This document shows positions 1 through 7,289 of a stretch of DNA of 26,017 bases, in pieces. The stretch comes from Clostridiales bacterium UBA1777 (GTDB taxonomy: Bacteria; Bacillota; Clostridia; Oscillospirales; Oscillospiraceae): contig DCGN01000031.1 of NCBI GenBank assembly GCA_002315275.1, forward strand, positions 26,621 through 52,637. The letters are read 5' to 3'. The notes beneath the pieces are model-generated. The model worked only from the letters and a program-made list of their open reading frames with translations, did not search any database and had not been told where the DNA came from. Numbering within the stretch: the first letter of the stretch is position 1; every line of letters begins with the position of its first letter. A program made the translations under genes and the position numbers.

Positions 1-2139
1 GGACATCATCATGAGGCCGGAGGCTCCCTCCTGCCGGGCAGATCCGTCCTGCGGCTCGGCCATTTCACCGTCCTCCTCGACATAAATACTCTCATCGTAC
101 TCGCACGGCGGCACGTCCGCCTCAAGCGAGCCGAGCGGATCGTATGCGTTTTCTTCCGCGAGAGACGGCTTCTCATTCGGGACGGAAAGCACGATGTTAT
201 AGGAATTTTCCACCGTGTACAGGTGCTGGCGGAACACTCCCCTGCTGTCCTTGCCGGTCTCGGTGAGCGAATATTCATCCTTGAACGAGGTGCTGTCGGA
301 TGGGCCGCCCATCAATGCGCCCTCGTCCGTCACCCAATAGAAGTGGTTCTCGCCGTATGCGGCAACGGCACAGAGCGTGGTATTTGAGGTAAGCGACCCG
401 CTCGAGAGGTCATAGAGCGATCCGCTTATCTTTTTGCGAAACACCATGTATTCCGGCTCGGCATCCTCGGGAAGAGCGGTGATCGTTGAGTTGTTGCCGA
501 AGTAATCGCCGAACGCATTTTTCACGTGAAGCTTCGTCTTTCCGTCAAACGGCAGAGTCTGAACAGCGCTGTAGCCCGTTACTATCTTCCCGTAATTTTC
601 GACCGCTCCGTCTCCGAGATTCTCGCTCAGATAATCGTGGTCGGGAATGATGCCGTTGCTGAGGAGCGTATTCACAAGCACTATCAGCGCGGCGTCTCCT
701 GCGGGTGCGGCATTTCCGTTTATATTGCTGCCGTACTTCGCCGAGGGGGCAGTTCCGTTGCAGGATTCATAGGCCGTATTGGATATGGTGTAGTGTGCGT
801 TGAGCGCTGCGGATGCGCTGAAGCGCACTGTTGTATACTCGAGATCAGTTCCGGTTATATAGCAGTAATTCCCGTTGCCGGTAATACCGTTCTCCTTCGC
901 CTGCTCCGCCATTTCGATAGCCGAAGTCATCCGGCTGACGGCGGCAACCTTTTCGGCATCCGTTGTGAGATGGGACATGCCGAGCACGTTCGCGGCAAAC
1001 ATACCGTAGGTGCCGGTGATAATGATCATTCTGTCGCAGAAGTCTTTAAGCTCGTCAGCTACGGAATATTCAAACGCGTGCGTGAGATAGAAAGTCTTGA
1101 GCGTGGCGTCAAGCCCGTCGCCGGAGGTCTGTAAATGGCTGCAGTAATTTGCGAACTGGCGGCTGACCTCTCCCGCGAAGGCAGAGTCACCGTTTACCTT
1201 GGAGCTTGCAACGCGGAAGATAAGCGTATTGACCGCGTCGGCCGCGAGCGCATTGATGTCCTCCTGTGTGATATCGGCAGCGCCCTCCTCCGTAAGGAGA
1301 GGATAATTGTGCGTTTCGAAAATGCCGAGGTCACCGCTTGAGACGGCATCGGAAATGCGCGAGGCTATATCTGCCGCGAGGCTTTCGCCGAAGGAGTTTA
1401 CGTCATAGGAAAAGCTCTCGGGAAGGCATTCCGCGGGAATTACTATCCACCTGTCGCCGTCCGTCATACCCGTGGGAACGCCGTTTTGATCGGAGAAGGT
1501 GAGCTTGTATTCGCCGCCGACATTGCCGTATAGCACGGTTATGCCCGTATTATCAACGCCGTTCTCGTTCCTCGACCCGCTGCACCAGCTCATGAGTCCC
1601 GTGCGGAGCATGCTGTTATACTGTGTAATGAGCTTGTCCATACCGTCTTCCATGTAGCGGTACTCAAAGTCACGCCAGCTGCTCTCGTAGAGGATCGCTT
1701 TTTCGGTGCGTGCATTGAACTCAACGGAGGCCTTCAGCTCAGACATCGCGGTGGTAAGATCGTTGAGCTTATCGTCCATACTCGACAGTCTCTCATCGAT
1801 TACCTGAAGCTGAGAGAGGATACTCGACAGCTTTGCCTGAGTGGGATCCGTCATGATGCCGATAAGTCTGAGAAATGTCGTTGAGCCGTTGATAAGCGTA
1901 AGCAGCTTGCCCGCAGTGGTTGCAACCTCCATGAAGCTTGAAAAAGCCTCCGCGAGCGATTTTGCCTCGCCGCTTGAGGCCGTGTCACTCAGCTCCATCA
2001 GAGAGTTTGAAACCGTATTTATCGCCTTGCCGACCTCGTCGACCGAGGCCTCGTTCCCCTGCAGGGCATACGCAGGCACGCAGAGAGTAACAAGCAGAGA
2101 AAGTGTAGCGATCGCAGACACAAGTCTTTTTCTGAGCAT
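1..2139 (-). CDS. Large secreted protein of unknown function, 3' end cut by window edge
   Basis: An uninterrupted frame runs from an ATG at 2139 to base 1 (713 codons), so the C-terminus lies outside the window. The ribosome binding site AGGGAGGA sits just upstream of the ATG. Residues 1-25 form a clear signal peptide: MLRKR, a hydrophobic core, then VPAYA. Residues about 30-100 look alpha-helical. Residues about 100-145 have heptad-like spacing (SSILSQLQVIDERL, DDKLNDLTTAMSEL) and probably form a coiled coil. The remainder is a mixed, Asp/Gly/Asn-rich extracellular-type sequence ending in an acidic stretch near the edge, with no lipobox and no motif I recognise. It is most likely exported and possibly surface-attached if the missing C-terminus carries an anchor. 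It has its own promoter at 2196-2224. The reading frame is secure; the function is unknown. Confidence 0.88.
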   Translation of the reverse strand, partial: MLRKRLVSAIATLSLLVTLCVPAYALQGNEASVDEVGKAINTVSNSLMELSDTASSGEAKSLAEAFSSFMEVATTAGKLLTLINGSTTFLRLIGIMTDPTQAKLSSILSQLQVIDERLSSMDDKLNDLTTAMSELKASVEFNARTEKAILYESSWRDFEYRYMEDGMDKLITQYNSMLRTGLMSWCSGSRNENGVDNTGITVLYGNVGGEYKLTFSDQNGVPTGMTDGDRWIVIPAECLPESFSYDVNSFGESLAADIASRISDAVSSGDLGIFETHNYPLLTEEGAADITQEDINALAADAVNTLIFRVASSKVNGDSAFAGEVSRQFANYCSHLQTSGDGLDATLKTFYLTHAFEYSVADELKDFCDRMIIITGTYGMFAANVLGMSHLTTDAEKVAAVSRMTSAIEMAEQAKENGITGNGNYCYITGTDLEYTTVRFSASAALNAHYTISNTAYESCNGTAPSAKYGSNINGNAAPAGDAALIVLVNTLLSNGIIPDHDYLSENLGDGAVENYGKIVTGYSAVQTLPFDGKTKLHVKNAFGDYFGNNSTITALPEDAEPEYMVFRKKISGSLYDLSSGSLTSNTTLCAVAAYGENHFYWVTDEGALMGGPSDSTSFKDEYSLTETGKDSRGVFRQHLYTVENSYNIVLSVPNEKPSLAEENAYDPLGSLEADVPPCEYDESIYVEEDGEMAEPQDGSARQEGASGLMMMS

Positions 2140-2195
2140 TGTATCTTCCTCCCTAAAAGGATATGTACGCAGTAAAATAATACCGTATCGTTTGT

Positions 2196-2224
2196 ATTAT
2201 GATACTGTTTTTCGCGTTTGGCAA
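2196..2224 (-). promoter_or_regulatory. Candidate sigma-A promoter for the secreted-protein gene
   Basis: On the minus strand TTGCCA (2224-2219), a 17-base spacer and CATAAT (2201-2196) lie about 57 bases upstream of the ATG at 2139. Each hexamer differs from consensus by one base. This is a visual match only. Confidence 0.5.
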
Positions 2225-2377
2225 CATTTTTTCCCAAGAAATTTGCTCTTATCGGAAATCGGGATGTTGCTTTTCCGCCCGTTGTGATCCTGCAAAGAGA
2301 AGCATCGTACTATTCGGAGGGAGCGTGTCGCCCGTTCTGCTGCTCCTTCGGCAGGTCGTTACCTTGAACGGACATTA

Positions 2378-2415
2378 AAAGTCCTCAGCTGATATTGTCG
2401 TCAGCCGAGGACTTT
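2378..2415 (-). terminator. Hairpin terminator after the 223-aa membrane protein gene
   Basis: Arms 2378-2392 and 2401-2415 pair over 15 positions with one A/C mismatch and an 8-base loop. The hairpin begins 4 bases past the stop codon at 2420-2422. On the minus strand it is followed by a short T run (TTTTAAT). The stretch 2225-2377 holds no other recognisable element. Confidence 0.65.
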
Positions 2416-2419
2416 ATTG

Positions 2420-3091
2420 TCAGATGATGCCGAGGGGAATGAAAACGATCAGACACAGCGCCACGCAGCCCCACAGATAGATCAAGAAGCGCTTGCGCTT
2501 TTCGGGTGCCATGTCCGGCACATAGTTGGAGGCGAGGAAGAACGGAACGTAGGTAGTGATAAACACGGGGATAACGCCCCACCACTTGTAGACCCACAAG
2601 AACGAGCCGTTATCCGTTCCCGCAAGGAATGACTCAAACAGCGCAAACAGAAGCGCCATCTCGATAGCGCCTGCGAGCTTGCAGCTCACGCCCTTTTTCG
2701 TGCCGCTCTTCGTGAAATAACGCTTTGTGCGGTCTGCGGGGAGCATCTTGAAGGAGATGATACCCGCGAGAGCAAACATCATGGAAAGCTCCCAGCATAC
2801 ACCCTTGAGCAGAATAAACGTTGTGGAGGCGTTTGAGACCGTCCACAGAGGGTACTGCCAGATCTTGCCGATAATTGCATTGACTATCTCATACATCCAA
2901 TGCACGCCGTACAGCGCAAGCCCTGCATATACGACCTCGTAGTTTTTCTTTTGGATCTCCGTCCAGTATACGTAGAAGACCACCGCGAGAATGAAAATGA
3001 ACGTCCAGTTGAAGTTTTCGGTGCTTCTTACCCTAACGGCATCAACGAGCGCCTTAGCTTCAGCTGTTCCCGTGCCCCAGAACTGAAACAT
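2420..3091 (-). CDS. Multipass membrane protein of unknown function (223 aa)
   Basis: The ATG at 3091 follows AGGAGGG with a 7-base gap, and the gene has its own promoter (3137-3165) and a hairpin at its end. It is therefore a single-gene unit. The protein appears to have about six membrane segments, beginning with WTFIFILAVVFYVYW near residues 29-43 and ending with CVALCLIVFIPLGII at the C-terminus. Trp and Tyr residues cluster at several predicted membrane boundaries. A basic loop (DRTKRYFTKSGTKKG) lies near the middle and another (PEKRKRF) precedes the last helix. The N-terminus has no cleavable signal peptide. I do not recognise the family. Neighbours give no functional hint: an unknown secreted protein lies downstream and a degenerate toxin remnant lies upstream on the opposite strand. 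Confidence 0.85.
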   Translation of the reverse strand: MFQFWGTGTAEAKALVDAVRVRSTENFNWTFIFILAVVFYVYWTEIQKKNYEVVYAGLALYGVHWMYEIVNAIIGKIWQYPLWTVSNASTTFILLKGVCWELSMMFALAGIISFKMLPADRTKRYFTKSGTKKGVSCKLAGAIEMALLFALFESFLAGTDNGSFLWVYKWWGVIPVFITTYVPFFLASNYVPDMAPEKRKRFLIYLWGCVALCLIVFIPLGII

Positions 3092-3136
3092 ATTATCCCT
3101 CCTATATGTTTTTTTACCGAATACAGTGCTGTCTAT

Positions 3137-3165
3137 ATAGTATCGGTTATTGCCTGCCGTGTCAA
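3137..3165 (-). promoter_or_regulatory. Sigma-A promoter for the 223-aa membrane protein
   Basis: On the minus strand a perfect TTGACA (3165-3160) is followed by a 17-base spacer and TACTAT (3142-3137). The -10 lies about 45 bases upstream of the ATG at 3091, which leaves room for the AGGAGGG ribosome binding site. Confidence 0.68.
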
Positions 3166-3308
3166 CATTTTTGCGCGATATTGCCGTATGACCGCACGTT
3201 TTCGGGCGGTGTCAATGCGTTTTTCTCAGGCAATGCAAGCTCTTGCCGGCATCTTGCACCTTTCGGATTTAAGGCAGACCCACAGAGGTACACAGCAGCC
3301 GATGCACT

Positions 3309-3786
3309 ATGATTGCAGAGATAGAGGACTCTCCGTATAGCAAGACCTACACCGCACCGGACGGGAAGACGGCTGAGTACAGCTCATTCAAAAAATGGCA
3401 AGCTCGCAAGCGGAAATATTGCTGTTGTAAACACAGTACAGACCCGTTATAATATAGGTGAGAAGTATAGTAATATTGAAGTAAGAGAATTCTACATCAG
3501 CCAGATAGAACAAATCCAGAATAGCATTGACAGAACATTGCCTTTGGAAGAACAGGCGAGAAGCGCATTCAATCAAAGAAACGAAATTCGCACATATGCG
3601 AGAGATTTGATGAATGACGAATAAACGCGAAAAAAGCTCGACGAGGGACACCCGAACCCAAGCTTTGATGAGCTTATTGAAAGAAAAATGAAGAAAAAAG
3701 GACTATCAAGAGAAGCGGCACTAAAAGATATTATTAAGACAGCTTCTGTGTCAAACGATGATGTCAATAAGATGCTGGGGGTATGA
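3309..3786 (+). pseudogene. Degenerate C-terminal end of a probable polymorphic toxin
   Basis: Two frames join into one plausible protein segment. Frame 3 from 3309 reads IAEIEDSPYSKTYTAPDGKT and then AEYSSFK. At an A6 tract (3390-3395) sense continues in frame 1 as KNGKLASGNIAVVNTVQTRY, which fits loss of frame by one extra A. Frame 1 meets an in-frame TAA at 3622-3624, then continues as KLDEGHPNPSFDELIERKMK and KKKGLSREAALKDIIKTASV to a natural TGA at 3784-3786. The tail, with NPSFDELI and KGLSREAA, resembles from memory the extreme C-termini of RHS/LXG/MuF-type polymorphic toxins; that assignment is inference. The N-terminal delivery region is absent. A short stretch before 3309 (3271-3309, frame 1) may be a further scrap. 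The segment is visibly more AT-rich than its neighbours, which suggests transfer. Its stop overlaps the start of the next ORF. Confidence 0.6.
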
Positions 3787-4031
3787 CAAATATGTTTTCA
3801 TATTCAATTTGCAAAGACGCTGATAATGATGAATATTTAAAAGCTTGCGAGAAACTTGAGACAGCTTTACCAGTACAGAAAGTAGAAGTCCTTGTTGATG
3901 TTGACGGTTCTGTTTATGCCACATATTCATATCAAGGCAAGAAAATCGAGATATGCGACGATTACTATGTCGGAGCTGTGTATTGCGACTCTGAAATAGA
4001 TTTATCCGAAATCTTTGGTAAAGAATTATGA
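3783..4031 (+). CDS. Small acidic protein, probable immunity protein of the toxin remnant
   Basis: The protein is 82 residues, acidic, with no signal peptide or membrane segment. Its ATG (3783) overlaps the natural stop of the upstream toxin remnant as ATGA, and a G5 run just before it may act as the ribosome binding site, so translation was probably coupled to the toxin. Small cytosolic acidic proteins encoded directly after a toxin C-terminus are typical immunity proteins in polymorphic toxin systems. The sequence (for example VLVDVDGSVYATYSYQGKK) contains Asp/Glu-rich beta-type stretches but no family I can name. The ORF is intact although the toxin is broken, so it may persist as an orphan protective gene or simply be a younger relic. 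It is AT-rich like the remnant. The immunity role is inferred from context, not from recognised homology. Confidence 0.6.
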   Translation: MTNMFSYSICKDADNDEYLKACEKLETALPVQKVEVLVDVDGSVYATYSYQGKKIEICDDYYVGAVYCDSEIDLSEIFGKEL

Positions 4032-4129
4032 GCAGTTTCGTCGATATCGCAGACAACACAAAAGAAGCACTCGCGGCGATAAAGAAAGCGAAGCAGAAAG
4101 GTCCGGAGAAGTGCGGTTTTAAAGCATGA
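4028..4129 (+). CDS. 33-codon ORF coupled to the immunity-like gene, possible phage-gene fragment
   Basis: The ATG at 4028 overlaps the stop of the preceding ORF as ATGA. It encodes 33 residues beginning MSSFVDIADNTKEALAAIKK and ending EKCGFKA. The start loosely resembles the N-terminus of small phage head-tail (HK97 gp10-like) proteins, which would fit a prophage source for the toxin cassette. That resemblance is from memory and weak. It may be a truncated gene or a chance ORF. A terminator follows 26 bases after the stop. Confidence 0.35.
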   Translation: MSSFVDIADNTKEALAAIKKAKQKGPEKCGFKA

Positions 4130-4155
4130 GGACAGCAAGTCCGATCACATACGAA

Positions 4156-4203
4156 GCAAGCTCCGCGGTAGGAATGTCTTACTGCGGAGCTTGCCGTTTT
4201 TTG
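4156..4203 (+). terminator. Strong intrinsic terminator closing the toxin/immunity remnant
   Basis: Arms 4156-4170 and 4180-4194 pair over 15 positions with one G-T wobble and a 9-base loop, followed by CGTTTTTTG. The T run is on the plus strand, so it serves the 3309-4129 remnant. The STAS gene ends convergently at 4232; on its strand the hairpin has no T run and could act only weakly. Confidence 0.85.
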
Positions 4204-4231
4204 TTTGTATCAAAAAAAGATCATTTCTTGC

Positions 4232-4531
4232 TTATTCGGTCTTAAGGACACCCGAGAAGCCCGTCATATCAAGAATCTCTTTCACATAGTCGTTCACGTT
4301 TATGAGCACCATGCCGCCTTTTGGACTCATGAGATCGTCCGCATTCAGCAGCACGCGCAGCCCTGCGCTGGCAATATAGCTGATGCTGCCTATGTCTATC
4401 ACCATTTTTTCTGCCTTTGCGGCAGTCTGAGATACTACCTCATCGAACTCCGGAGAAGTAATATAGTCCAGATTCCCCTCGGGAGCGATAACAAATGTCT
4501 TTCCCTCTTTTTCCGTAATGTTGATCTTCAT
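4232..4531 (-). CDS. STAS-domain anti-sigma factor antagonist (SpoIIAA/RsbV-like)
   Basis: This is a 99-residue stand-alone STAS protein of normal family length. It reads NITEKEGKTFVIAPEGNLD at the start and carries the phospho-acceptor region DIGSISYIASAGLRVLL, where Ser55 of SAGL aligns with the phosphorylated serine of SpoIIAA/RsbV. In known partner-switching systems this protein is phosphorylated by an RsbW/SpoIIAB-type GHKL kinase and dephosphorylated by a SpoIIE/RsbU-type PP2C. Its start lies 2 bases after the stop of the gene encoding exactly those two activities in one polypeptide, with ACGGAGGA as the ribosome binding site inside the end of that gene. It is the last gene of the 9042-4232 operon. 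No sigma factor or separate anti-sigma factor lies in the window, so its target is open; the C-terminal domain of the operon's ABC ATPase is one candidate. Confidence 0.92.
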   Translation of the reverse strand: MKINITEKEGKTFVIAPEGNLDYITSPEFDEVVSQTAAKAEKMVIDIGSISYIASAGLRVLLNADDLMSPKGGMVLINVNDYVKEILDMTGFSGVLKTE

Positions 4532-4533
4532 GC

Positions 4534-6351
4534 TTATTCCTCCGTAAGCTTCTTTTTTAAAGTCAGTATATTTTTACCGTTGTATTGATACGATACATCG
4601 TCCATCAGCTTTTTGACCATAAATATCCCGAACCCGCCGATGACCTTGCTTTTTCTGTTCTCTTCAAGGGACGGATCAGGCTTTGACAGCGGGTCAAACG
4701 GTATGCCGTCATCGGTGAAAACGATACTCAGCACTCCGTTTTCCGCCGATAGGCCGACAGAAACGTCCGTTATCTTTTTTGACCCTCCCGCTGAATAGAA
4801 CTCTATGTTTGAAAACACTTCGCCAAGAGAAAGCTCGATATCGTTCAGTTTTCTTCTGTCATCGGTATGCTTTTCAGCAAACTTCATCACGAAATCGCAC
4901 AGATGCGGATACTCTTCTCTTTTGGCCTTGAAGCTACGCTCCGTTTTTCCGCTTATTTTATAGTTTGAAAAGCTCAGGCAGGCAATGCTGATGTCGTCGT
5001 TCTGCTCTGCCTCTCCCATAAAATCAAACACTTTCTCTCTCGGCTTCTTCGTAAAGCTGTCCTCCACGGGATATGCTTCCGTAAATGAGAGGAGTCTCTC
5101 ATCTCCGAAAAGCTCGCCCTCGCCGTTCATTGCCTCTGTAACACCGTCTGTATACATGACTATGCAATCTCCCGGGTCTAAAATAATATGGTGCTGCGAA
5201 TAACTGATATTATCTCTCCTGCCGACAATAAAGTTCGGCTTGGAGCTTAACCGCGATGTTTCTCCCGTCTTTCGCTTTATGATCGGCGGATTGTGTCCGG
5301 CGCTGCAGTACACGCAGTCTCCGGTTTCCAGATCAAGTATTCCCAGCCATACGGTTACGAACAGCTTCTTCTTGTTTGTGCTGCAAAGGGATGAATTTGT
5401 CTCCTGCAGAATCTCGCACGGTTCATAGCCGCTCATAGCGTATGCTCTGATAAGCGCCTTTGTATTTGAAGCAAACAAGCTCGCGGAAATACCCTTTCCC
5501 GAAACATCTCCGATAGTGAAAAGCACCTTGTTCTCGCCTATCATAAAATAATCGAAGAAGTCCCCGCCGACATTTTTAGCGCTGACCATATATGAAAACG
5601 CGGAGAAAAACGGCGTATGCCACACTCTGTCCGGCAGCATGGACTGCTGAATCTCGTTTCCGAGCGCGAGCTCCTTGTCCAGCGCGGCCTTTTCCCCGTT
5701 GATCTTGTGCTCTCTCAGAAGCGAATCCGCACCGCTTTTCGAGAGAAACACGCTCAGCAGGCACAGGAACAGCAGCATAAGTGCCGTAGGAACAGTCTGC
5801 GCAACGATTCGGTTATACGCATATCCTACGTCGCTGAACCGAAACAGCAGTCCGTCGGAATATTCTACGTTGTAGAAGCTTATCAGCGGCATTCCGTACC
5901 GGGTTGCGGCAAGCTCTGCTCCGATGTAGGCAGCGAGCGTGGCAGCACTCGTACGAATTGAAAAGCGCAGATCGTAATAGCCGATGGCAAACATGACGGG
6001 AATTACATAAAAGATGAAATACCCGAACTCTATGTACATTGTTGTGAAAACAGCCTTAAGCAAATATGCCGCAGCAAACAGATATCGCGGAAGCATCGGG
6101 TGTCTGCTGCCCAAAAGCACGGTAGTCACCGCGCACGCTATCAGAAGCGCACCGCCGCCGGCCTCAACAAAAATCTGATAGTATAATATCCCGTCCTCCG
6201 GAGTATAGAAGCCTCCCGCAAAGAATCTGACCACATACACTATAGACATAGCGGCGAAGCAAATGCACAGCGGCACAATGATCGCATTCATCTTTTTGTC
6301 GCGTGATGCAAGGGTCTCTTTTATCGGGTCGTACCGTTCATAAAGCTGCAT
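4534..6351 (-). CDS. Membrane SpoIIE/RsbU-type PP2C phosphatase fused to an RsbW-like GHKL kinase
   Basis: The 605-residue protein has three parts. Residues about 20-210 contain six or seven hydrophobic membrane segments with no known sensor motif. Residues about 235-460 form a PP2C/SpoIIE phosphatase with metal-site motifs GGDFFDYF, GDVSGKG, AGHNPP, YTDGVTEA and a final NDDIS. Residues about 475-602 form a GHKL kinase with N-box LGEVFSNIEF, G1-like box FTDDGIPFDP and G2-like box GGFGIFMVKKLMDD; the N-box Asn is present, so the domain could be active. Phosphatase and kinase acting in opposite directions on the same STAS serine are thus in one chain, and the substrate gene is next in the operon. 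The start ATG follows GAGG with a 9-base gap, 37 bases after the binding-protein gene. The membrane region may sense the transporter or its ligand; this is inference. Confidence 0.92.
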   Translation of the reverse strand: MQLYERYDPIKETLASRDKKMNAIIVPLCICFAAMSIVYVVRFFAGGFYTPEDGILYYQIFVEAGGGALLIACAVTTVLLGSRHPMLPRYLFAAAYLLKAVFTTMYIEFGYFIFYVIPVMFAIGYYDLRFSIRTSAATLAAYIGAELAATRYGMPLISFYNVEYSDGLLFRFSDVGYAYNRIVAQTVPTALMLLFLCLLSVFLSKSGADSLLREHKINGEKAALDKELALGNEIQQSMLPDRVWHTPFFSAFSYMVSAKNVGGDFFDYFMIGENKVLFTIGDVSGKGISASLFASNTKALIRAYAMSGYEPCEILQETNSSLCSTNKKKLFVTVWLGILDLETGDCVYCSAGHNPPIIKRKTGETSRLSSKPNFIVGRRDNISYSQHHIILDPGDCIVMYTDGVTEAMNGEGELFGDERLLSFTEAYPVEDSFTKKPREKVFDFMGEAEQNDDISIACLSFSNYKISGKTERSFKAKREEYPHLCDFVMKFAEKHTDDRRKLNDIELSLGEVFSNIEFYSAGGSKKITDVSVGLSAENGVLSIVFTDDGIPFDPLSKPDPSLEENRKSKVIGGFGIFMVKKLMDDVSYQYNGKNILTLKKKLTEE

Positions 6352-6388
6352 TATTTATGCCCTCAAAACAGTTTGCGTTCTGTTTTTA

Positions 6389-7276
6389 TCAGTATTCTAT
6401 CTCGCCCGTTATATTGACCGTCTCTCCGTCCTTGATCTTCATCAGATACACGTCAGCGAAGAAATACGGCTCGGACATATGCGCCTGCCCGCTGTTCTCC
6501 GTATCGACACGGTAAATATCGGATATGTAGCAGGTGGCAAAGTCCATTTTGTCAAGCCCGAGCTGAACCATCGCCCCCGTCTCGCTCGTTTCGACCCATT
6601 CTATCGTATAGCCGTACTCATACGCGAAGCGCTGCATCATCTCTATGCCGAAGCCCTCGGGCTCGCCCGTTGCGATGTTGATATATGACGCGGGATAGCT
6701 CTCCGGCACATATCCGACAACGAGCTTCTTTCCGTCCGTTATTTCCGGGATATCCGCCATATGATAGTCATCGGTAAAAACAGCGTCATGATACGGCTTA
6801 TACTCATCGCTTGTTACGAAGTTCGTTACGAATTCGTTGAACTCGGCAAGCTTATCCTCTGCGGAATAGGAGGAATAGACCGTCACTCCAACCGAGGTGA
6901 GTACGCCGGGGAGCTGTTCAAGCCCCTCTGTTTTGGCAAAGATCGTGTGCATCGTTATCTCGTCAAGCGCAATGGCATCGACCTGGCCGTAGGAAAGGCC
7001 GAGGATGCAGTCGGCATTCGTGTCATATCTGAGGAGTGTAATGTCCTTTCTCGGCGTCAGCAGAAAGTCCGATTCCCAGCCTATGCAGCAGGCTATTCTC
7101 TGCCCCGACAGTGCATCGATACTCTCGATTTTACTGGAGCTCCTCAGATTATAATAATTATATGCCGAGAGAGCGAGAATAATCGCGAGGACAGCTCCCG
7201 CGAGTATCATCGCACGGATATGCGTTGAAAAGGCGTGCGGATGCCTAACGGCTCCGCTCTGTTTGTTTTTTCCCAT
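6389..7276 (-). CDS. Membrane-anchored amino-acid-type binding protein with reversed lobe order
   Basis: The ATG at 7276 is preferred over a GTG two codons upstream because GAGG lies 8 bases before it. Residues about 22-42 form one hydrophobic segment with no lipobox and a basic N-terminus, so the protein is probably an uncleaved, outward-facing anchored protein. Residues about 52-170 look like the C-terminal half of SBP family 3 (SIDALSGQRIACCIGWES, then YGQVDAIALDE, then the terminal LAEFNEFVTNFV pattern). Residues about 183-285 look like the N-terminal half (DGKKLVVGYVPESYPASYIN, GEPEGFGIEMMQRFA, MSEPYFF). The usual order is the opposite. The gene is intact, with normal stop and start spacing to both neighbours, so this is not an obvious truncation. 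It lies 13 bases after the ATPase gene. It presumably binds an amino acid or similar small ligand for the importer. Confidence 0.88.
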   Translation of the reverse strand: MGKNKQSGAVRHPHAFSTHIRAMILAGAVLAIILALSAYNYYNLRSSSKIESIDALSGQRIACCIGWESDFLLTPRKDITLLRYDTNADCILGLSYGQVDAIALDEITMHTIFAKTEGLEQLPGVLTSVGVTVYSSYSAEDKLAEFNEFVTNFVTSDEYKPYHDAVFTDDYHMADIPEITDGKKLVVGYVPESYPASYINIATGEPEGFGIEMMQRFAYEYGYTIEWVETSETGAMVQLGLDKMDFATCYISDIYRVDTENSGQAHMSEPYFFADVYLMKIKDGETVNITGEIEY

Positions 7277-7289
7277 ACTCACGCCCTCA

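Noticed and set aside
526..1341. Plus-strand ORFs of 202 and 68 codons
   Set aside because: They lie opposite the open 713-codon minus-strand frame that has a signal peptide and ribosome binding site; their sequences look like antisense translation.
2900..3340. Plus-strand ORFs across the promoter of the membrane protein gene
   Set aside because: They overlap a gene start and a good promoter on the other strand, lack ribosome binding sites and show no coding character, apart from a possible toxin scrap at 3271-3309.
3166..4203. Complete prophage or insertion sequence
   Set aside because: No integrase, transposase, terminal inverted repeats or attachment-site duplication is visible; only a toxin-tail cassette is supported.
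6389..7276. Binding protein as a frameshifted or truncated pseudogene
   Set aside because: Intact frame, ribosome binding site and normal distances to both neighbouring genes; the unusual lobe order is not caused by a visible disruption.
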